Assembly: GCA_017996955.1 (NCBI GenBank)
Contig: JAGOFZ010000003.1
Coordinates: forward strand, 1-43,421
Reading direction: 5' to 3'
Source of the DNA: Longilinea sp.
GTDB lineage: Bacteria > Chloroflexota > Anaerolineae > Anaerolineales > Anaerolineaceae
Length of the DNA stretch: 43,421 nucleotides
Under the pieces are notes generated by a model. The model saw only the letters and a program-made list of their open reading frames with translations. It had not been told where the DNA came from and did not search any database. Made by a program: the position numbers and the translations under genes. Shown piece by piece: positions 40,331 through 43,421 of this stretch. Position 1 is the first letter of the stretch, and the number at the start of each line of letters is the position of its first letter.

Positions 40331-42922
40331 ATGCTGGCGTTTTTATCCTGGTATGTGTTAATCACTGTGGTGGGGTTGTTGGCATTCCCCATAGCCTACC
40401 GCATATTTACGCGCCTGCCAGATCGCGGCTATGCACTTGCCCGCCCGTTTGGCCTCCTCCTGTGGGGTTTTATCTTCTGGCTGTTGGCTTCTTTGCATAT
40501 CCTCCAGAACGATCTGGGTGGCGTCTTGCTGGCCCTGCTCCTGGTGCTGGGTGCCAGCGCCCTGGTTATTCGAAAAGAATGGCAGGATTTCATTGGTTGG
40601 TTTAAACCCCACCTGAAAATCTGGCTGACCATAGAATGTGTTTTCCTGGTCTTTTTTGCCGCCTGGGCCGCCGTTCGCGCCTTCAATCCCGCCATCGTAG
40701 GCACTGAAAAACCCATGGAAATGGCGTTCATCAATGCCATTCTGCGGTCTCCCACTTTTCCGCCTAATGATCCCTGGCTTTCTGGCTATTCCATTTCCTA
40801 CTATTACTTTGGCTATGTCATGGTTGCCATGCTGACCCGGCTGACGGCCGTTGAACCGGGCGTGGCTTTTAACTTGGCCAGCGCGCTCTGGTTTGCCCTC
40901 ACCGCCACAGCCGCTTATGGTGTGTTGTTCGCACTGATCAACCGCTGGCTTCACGAACGTACACCATTGGTTGAGACCCTCAAAACTACGGCTCGCGGCC
41001 TGGGCATGGCGCTGTTTGGCCCGCTGTTCCTTCTGCTGGTCGGCAATCTGGAAGGGATTCTTGAAAACCTGTATGCCGTGGGTGCCTTCTGGTCCCCGGC
41101 GGCGGATGGCACGTACCAGTCGCGCTTCTGGGCCTGGCTGGATATCGCCGAATTAAAAGCTGCCCCTACACATTTACCCTTCGATTGGTCCGCCTGGAAT
41201 TTCTTGAAGGATGGCCTGCCGCATCGCCAGGCTGGCTGGCTCATCTGGCGCGGCTCCCGCGTTCTGACGGATTACAATCTTTCTGGCGGCGCCATTGAAA
41301 TTATTGATGAATTTCCCTTCTTCTCCTACCTTCTCGCCGACCTGCACCCGCATGTGTTGGCAATGCCCTTTGTTCTACTGTGCATTGGGCTGGCCTTGCA
41401 GGTTTATCTTGCCCATGGTCGCCCGTTTGAAGGCAAATCCATCTTTGATTGGCTCCGCTTGCCGGAATTTTGGCTCAATGCTGTCATCTTCGGCAGTCTG
41501 GCGTTCCTGAATACCTGGGACTTTCCGATTTATGTAGCGCTTTTCAGCGCCGCGTTTATCCTCTCTCGTACGCAAAGCTTTGGCTGGGCAACCCGGCGTT
41601 TATGGGAATTTATCGGTGTGGCCGCGGTCCTTGGGATTGCTGGCGTTGTGCTTTATCTGCCATTTTACCTGGGATTTGCCTCTCAAGCCGGTGGCATTAT
41701 GCCCAGCGGTATTTTTGTCACACGCGGAGCCCATTTCTGGGTCATGTTTGGCGTCTTGCTGGTACCTGTCTTGATCTGGTTATTCTGGTCGTGGTCTCAT
41801 AATGGCAGCCGGCCCGCATTGAAAGCCGGGGGCAAATTTGCTGTATGGGTGATTGGCGGCCTTGCCCTGGCCTCTCTATCCCTTTTAGTGCTTGCCCCCG
41901 TCCTGGAATCTATTGGGCGTTCAATTTTGTCCACGCCATCCGGAGCTGCATCGCGCCTGGCAAATAGCATGGTATTCTGGGCCAGTATGATTAACAGCCT
42001 GTTTGGAGCTTCCGACAGCGGCGCGCTGCTTGGCGCCGCCCTGCAGCGCAGAATAACTTATGTCGGCACATGGCTGCCCCTGACGACCATTGTTGTCCTG
42101 GCCTGGGGTCTAATGTCTGCTTTAAAACGTCGCACTGCTTCAGAAGAATCAACATCCCAGCAAATTACCCCTGTTCAGGCCTTTGCCGCACTGTTGGCCC
42201 TTCTGGGCGCTGGCCTGGCCCTGTTCCCGGAATTTTTCTTCCTGCGGGACAACTTTGGCAACCGCATGAATACCATCTTCAAGTTTTACTTCCAAACCTG
42301 GATCATCTGGTCGCTGGTGGCTGCCTTTGCCTCTGCCGTCCTCTGGGAGGCGCTGAGCGGATTCCGGGCCGTCATCTTTAGCGCGGTTTGGTCCATTGTC
42401 CTGTTGATGTCTCTGACCTATCCCGTAACCATGCTGCCTTATTACACAGGTAACTTTAAAGTAACCGATAATTACACGCTCGACGGCACTGCTCACATCG
42501 AGCGCAGTCAGCCGGATGAAATGGCTGCTATTCGCTGGCTGCGCGATGCGCCCTATGGGGTAGTCGCCGAAGCCGTCGGCGGCGCCTATTCCTCTTATGC
42601 GCGCATCTCGGTCAACACGGGTTTGCCCACCGTATTGGGCTGGGACAACCACGAGGGCCAATGGCGCGGTAGTCGAGATGAGATTGGCAGCCGCACACCC
42701 GATATGCAGCAGCTTTACGTCAGCTCAGATTGGGAAGCCGTGAAGGCCATCCTGGTCAGGTATAATATTCGATATGTTTACGTTGGCCCCTTGGAGCGCA
42801 ACACCTATCCTGTTAACGATAACCTCTTCCAGACCTACCTAAAACCGGTTTTTGTGACCAATACCGTAATGATTTACGAAGTCCCCCAATTGGAAATAGT
42901 GCCCCTGCAAACCACCCCGTGA
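40331..42922 (+). CDS. Stand-alone DUF2298 (Chlor_Arch_YYY) membrane protein
   Basis: 863 residues; a single DUF2298 module covering nearly the whole protein. It parallels the C-terminal half of the giant fusion motif by motif: 'GTEKPMEMAFINAILRSPTFPP', YYYFG at 157-161, 'FPFFSYLLADLHPH' with D337 and H341, 'FLNTWDFPIY', 'RMNTIFKFYFQTW', then a soluble tail with 'YNIRYVYVGPLER'. About 18 hydrophobic segments are visible. The function is not established; the motif order with acidic and His residues at the outer face and a soluble C-terminal domain is compatible with a GT-C glycosyltransferase. It starts 5 nt after the DUF952 gene, with GGAG about 10 nt before the ATG, and is followed 12 nt later by a TIGR03663-like gene, a known companion family. 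Confidence 0.88.
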   Translation: MLAFLSWYVLITVVGLLAFPIAYRIFTRLPDRGYALARPFGLLLWGFIFWLLASLHILQNDLGGVLLALLLVLGASALVIRKEWQDFIGWFKPHLKIWLTIECVFLVFFAAWAAVRAFNPAIVGTEKPMEMAFINAILRSPTFPPNDPWLSGYSISYYYFGYVMVAMLTRLTAVEPGVAFNLASALWFALTATAAYGVLFALINRWLHERTPLVETLKTTARGLGMALFGPLFLLLVGNLEGILENLYAVGAFWSPAADGTYQSRFWAWLDIAELKAAPTHLPFDWSAWNFLKDGLPHRQAGWLIWRGSRVLTDYNLSGGAIEIIDEFPFFSYLLADLHPHVLAMPFVLLCIGLALQVYLAHGRPFEGKSIFDWLRLPEFWLNAVIFGSLAFLNTWDFPIYVALFSAAFILSRTQSFGWATRRLWEFIGVAAVLGIAGVVLYLPFYLGFASQAGGIMPSGIFVTRGAHFWVMFGVLLVPVLIWLFWSWSHNGSRPALKAGGKFAVWVIGGLALASLSLLVLAPVLESIGRSILSTPSGAASRLANSMVFWASMINSLFGASDSGALLGAALQRRITYVGTWLPLTTIVVLAWGLMSALKRRTASEESTSQQITPVQAFAALLALLGAGLALFPEFFFLRDNFGNRMNTIFKFYFQTWIIWSLVAAFASAVLWEALSGFRAVIFSAVWSIVLLMSLTYPVTMLPYYTGNFKVTDNYTLDGTAHIERSQPDEMAAIRWLRDAPYGVVAEAVGGAYSSYARISVNTGLPTVLGWDNHEGQWRGSRDEIGSRTPDMQQLYVSSDWEAVKAILVRYNIRYVYVGPLERNTYPVNDNLFQTYLKPVFVTNTVMIYEVPQLEIVPLQTTP

Positions 42923-42934
42923 GGCCCAAGCCTG

Positions 42935-43421
42935 ATGAAAAACAGACCTATAACCATTGAACACATCTTATTTGCGCTGGCTTTTCTGCTGGCCCTGGTT
43001 TCCCGGCTCTGGGCTCTTGCTGCCACACCTCTTGGCGATACCGAAGCTGCATTGGCGCTTCAGGCTGCCCATCTATTCAGTGATCGCACCGCTGCAATTG
43101 ATCCCCAACCCGCCTATATTTTGATGACCAGCGTTTTATTTGCCATTTTCCAGGCTACAGATTTCACCGCTCGCCTGATCCCCGCCCTGGCAGGCAGTCT
43201 CCTGGTCTTGTCGCCCCTGCTATTTCGGCGGCAGTTGGGGCGCTGGTCGGCAATCTTGCTGGCTTTTGGTCTGGCGCTGGATCCTGGTTTAACAGCTGTT
43301 TCCCGTCAGGCCGGGGGAATGATGATTGGCTTGGCCTGTACAGTTCTGGCCCTGGGCTACTACATCAGACGCTCATCGGCCGCTGCCGGAATCTGCCTGG
43401 CGCTTGCCCTGCTAAGCGGTC
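42935..43421 (+). CDS. TIGR03663 / GT39-like membrane protein, 3' end outside window
   Basis: The first 162 residues are present; the frame is still open at the right edge. The protein begins 'MKNRPITIEHILFALAFLLA' (first helix), then an outer-loop 'ATPLGDTEAALALQAAHL' with D37 and E39, the place of the catalytic acidic pair in GT39-type enzymes, and later 'FTARLIPALAGSLLVLSPLLF', a segment that recalls the TIGR03663 family. TIGR03663 proteins are reported to occur together with Chlor_Arch_YYY (DUF2298) proteins, and here the gene follows one by 12 nt. The call is limited by truncation; a general GT39 enzyme is the alternative. There is no strong ribosome-binding site before the ATG. Confidence 0.6.
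   Translation, partial: MKNRPITIEHILFALAFLLALVSRLWALAATPLGDTEAALALQAAHLFSDRTAAIDPQPAYILMTSVLFAIFQATDFTARLIPALAGSLLVLSPLLFRRQLGRWSAILLAFGLALDPGLTAVSRQAGGMMIGLACTVLALGYYIRRSSAAAGICLALALLSG

Noticed and set aside
1-43421. CRISPR array, tRNA, rRNA or SRP RNA
   Set aside because: No regularly spaced direct repeats were seen and the gaps are all 165 bp or shorter; none holds a cloverleaf or the SRP RNA core that I could recognise.

Overview
The window reads as a stretch of bacterial chromosome, most likely from Chloroflexota (probably an Anaerolineae-type lineage). The grounds are indirect. There are two proteins of the DUF2298 / Chlor_Arch_YYY membrane family, which is known mainly from Chloroflexota and Archaea. 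A mevalonate kinase sits next to an isopentenyl phosphate kinase, as expected for the alternative mevalonate route. A topoisomerase I carries an N-terminal DUF5679-like zinc ribbon. By eye the DNA is moderately GC-rich. Coding is very dense: most neighbours overlap by 4 nt or lie within 15 nt, and no gap is longer than about 165 bp. I saw no tRNA, rRNA, CRISPR array, insertion sequence, phage gene or broken gene.

Layout. (1) 8-6815: four co-directional membrane proteins, namely a GT-C/GT39-like glycosyltransferase (5' end uncertain), a flippase-like LPGS_TM protein and two large polytopic proteins of unknown function with GT-C-like layout. (2) 6894-11374: a two-gene ABC exporter with the hallmarks of a heterodimer with one degenerate ATP site, then a TPR protein ending in an L7/L12-like module. 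(3) 11375-12232 (minus): a DegV protein. (4) 12398-19516: housekeeping genes ffh-rpsP-khpA-rimM-dprA-manC-topA. This resembles the usual ffh-rpsP-KH-rimM string, but trmD and rplS are missing at the usual place and a GDP-mannose pyrophosphorylase lies between dprA and topA. (5) 19664-20701: an unrecognised two-helix membrane protein with its own promoter. (6) 25088-20761 (minus): ubiA-like DPPR synthase, mevalonate kinase, isopentenyl phosphate kinase, dNTPase and greA, closed by a strong hairpin terminator. (7) 25136-26622: tlyA and a PH/SHOCT membrane protein. (8) 26748-42922 and on to the window edge: lepA, followed without real gaps by a second LPGS_TM protein, a GT4 glycosyltransferase, two methyltransferases, a GT39-like protein, a giant 1843-residue GT39-DUF2298 fusion, a small DUF952 protein, a stand-alone DUF2298 protein and the start of a TIGR03663/GT39-like protein.

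How the parts may work together (inference). The window holds many of the parts expected for lipid-linked glycan assembly. Isoprenoid precursor kinases and a polyprenyl-phosphate phosphoribosyltransferase make carrier lipids and lipid-linked pentose. ManC makes GDP-mannose. GT4 and methyltransferases would build or cap a glycan in the cytoplasm. Flippase-like proteins may act at the membrane, and up to eight GT-C-like modules could use lipid-phosphate sugars on the outer face. The DUF2298 proteins have no established reaction to my knowledge. The tandem DUF2298 locus at 34444-43421, with a huge fusion and a DUF952 gene coupled between the two copies, is the best candidate here for an undescribed system.

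Transcription signals that can be read include promoters ahead of ffh (12313-12341), the orphan membrane gene (19565-19593) and lepA (26708-26737). lepA, tlyA and the ubiA operon appear to be transcribed from -10 boxes only 6-10 nt before the start codon, implying leaderless or near-leaderless mRNAs.
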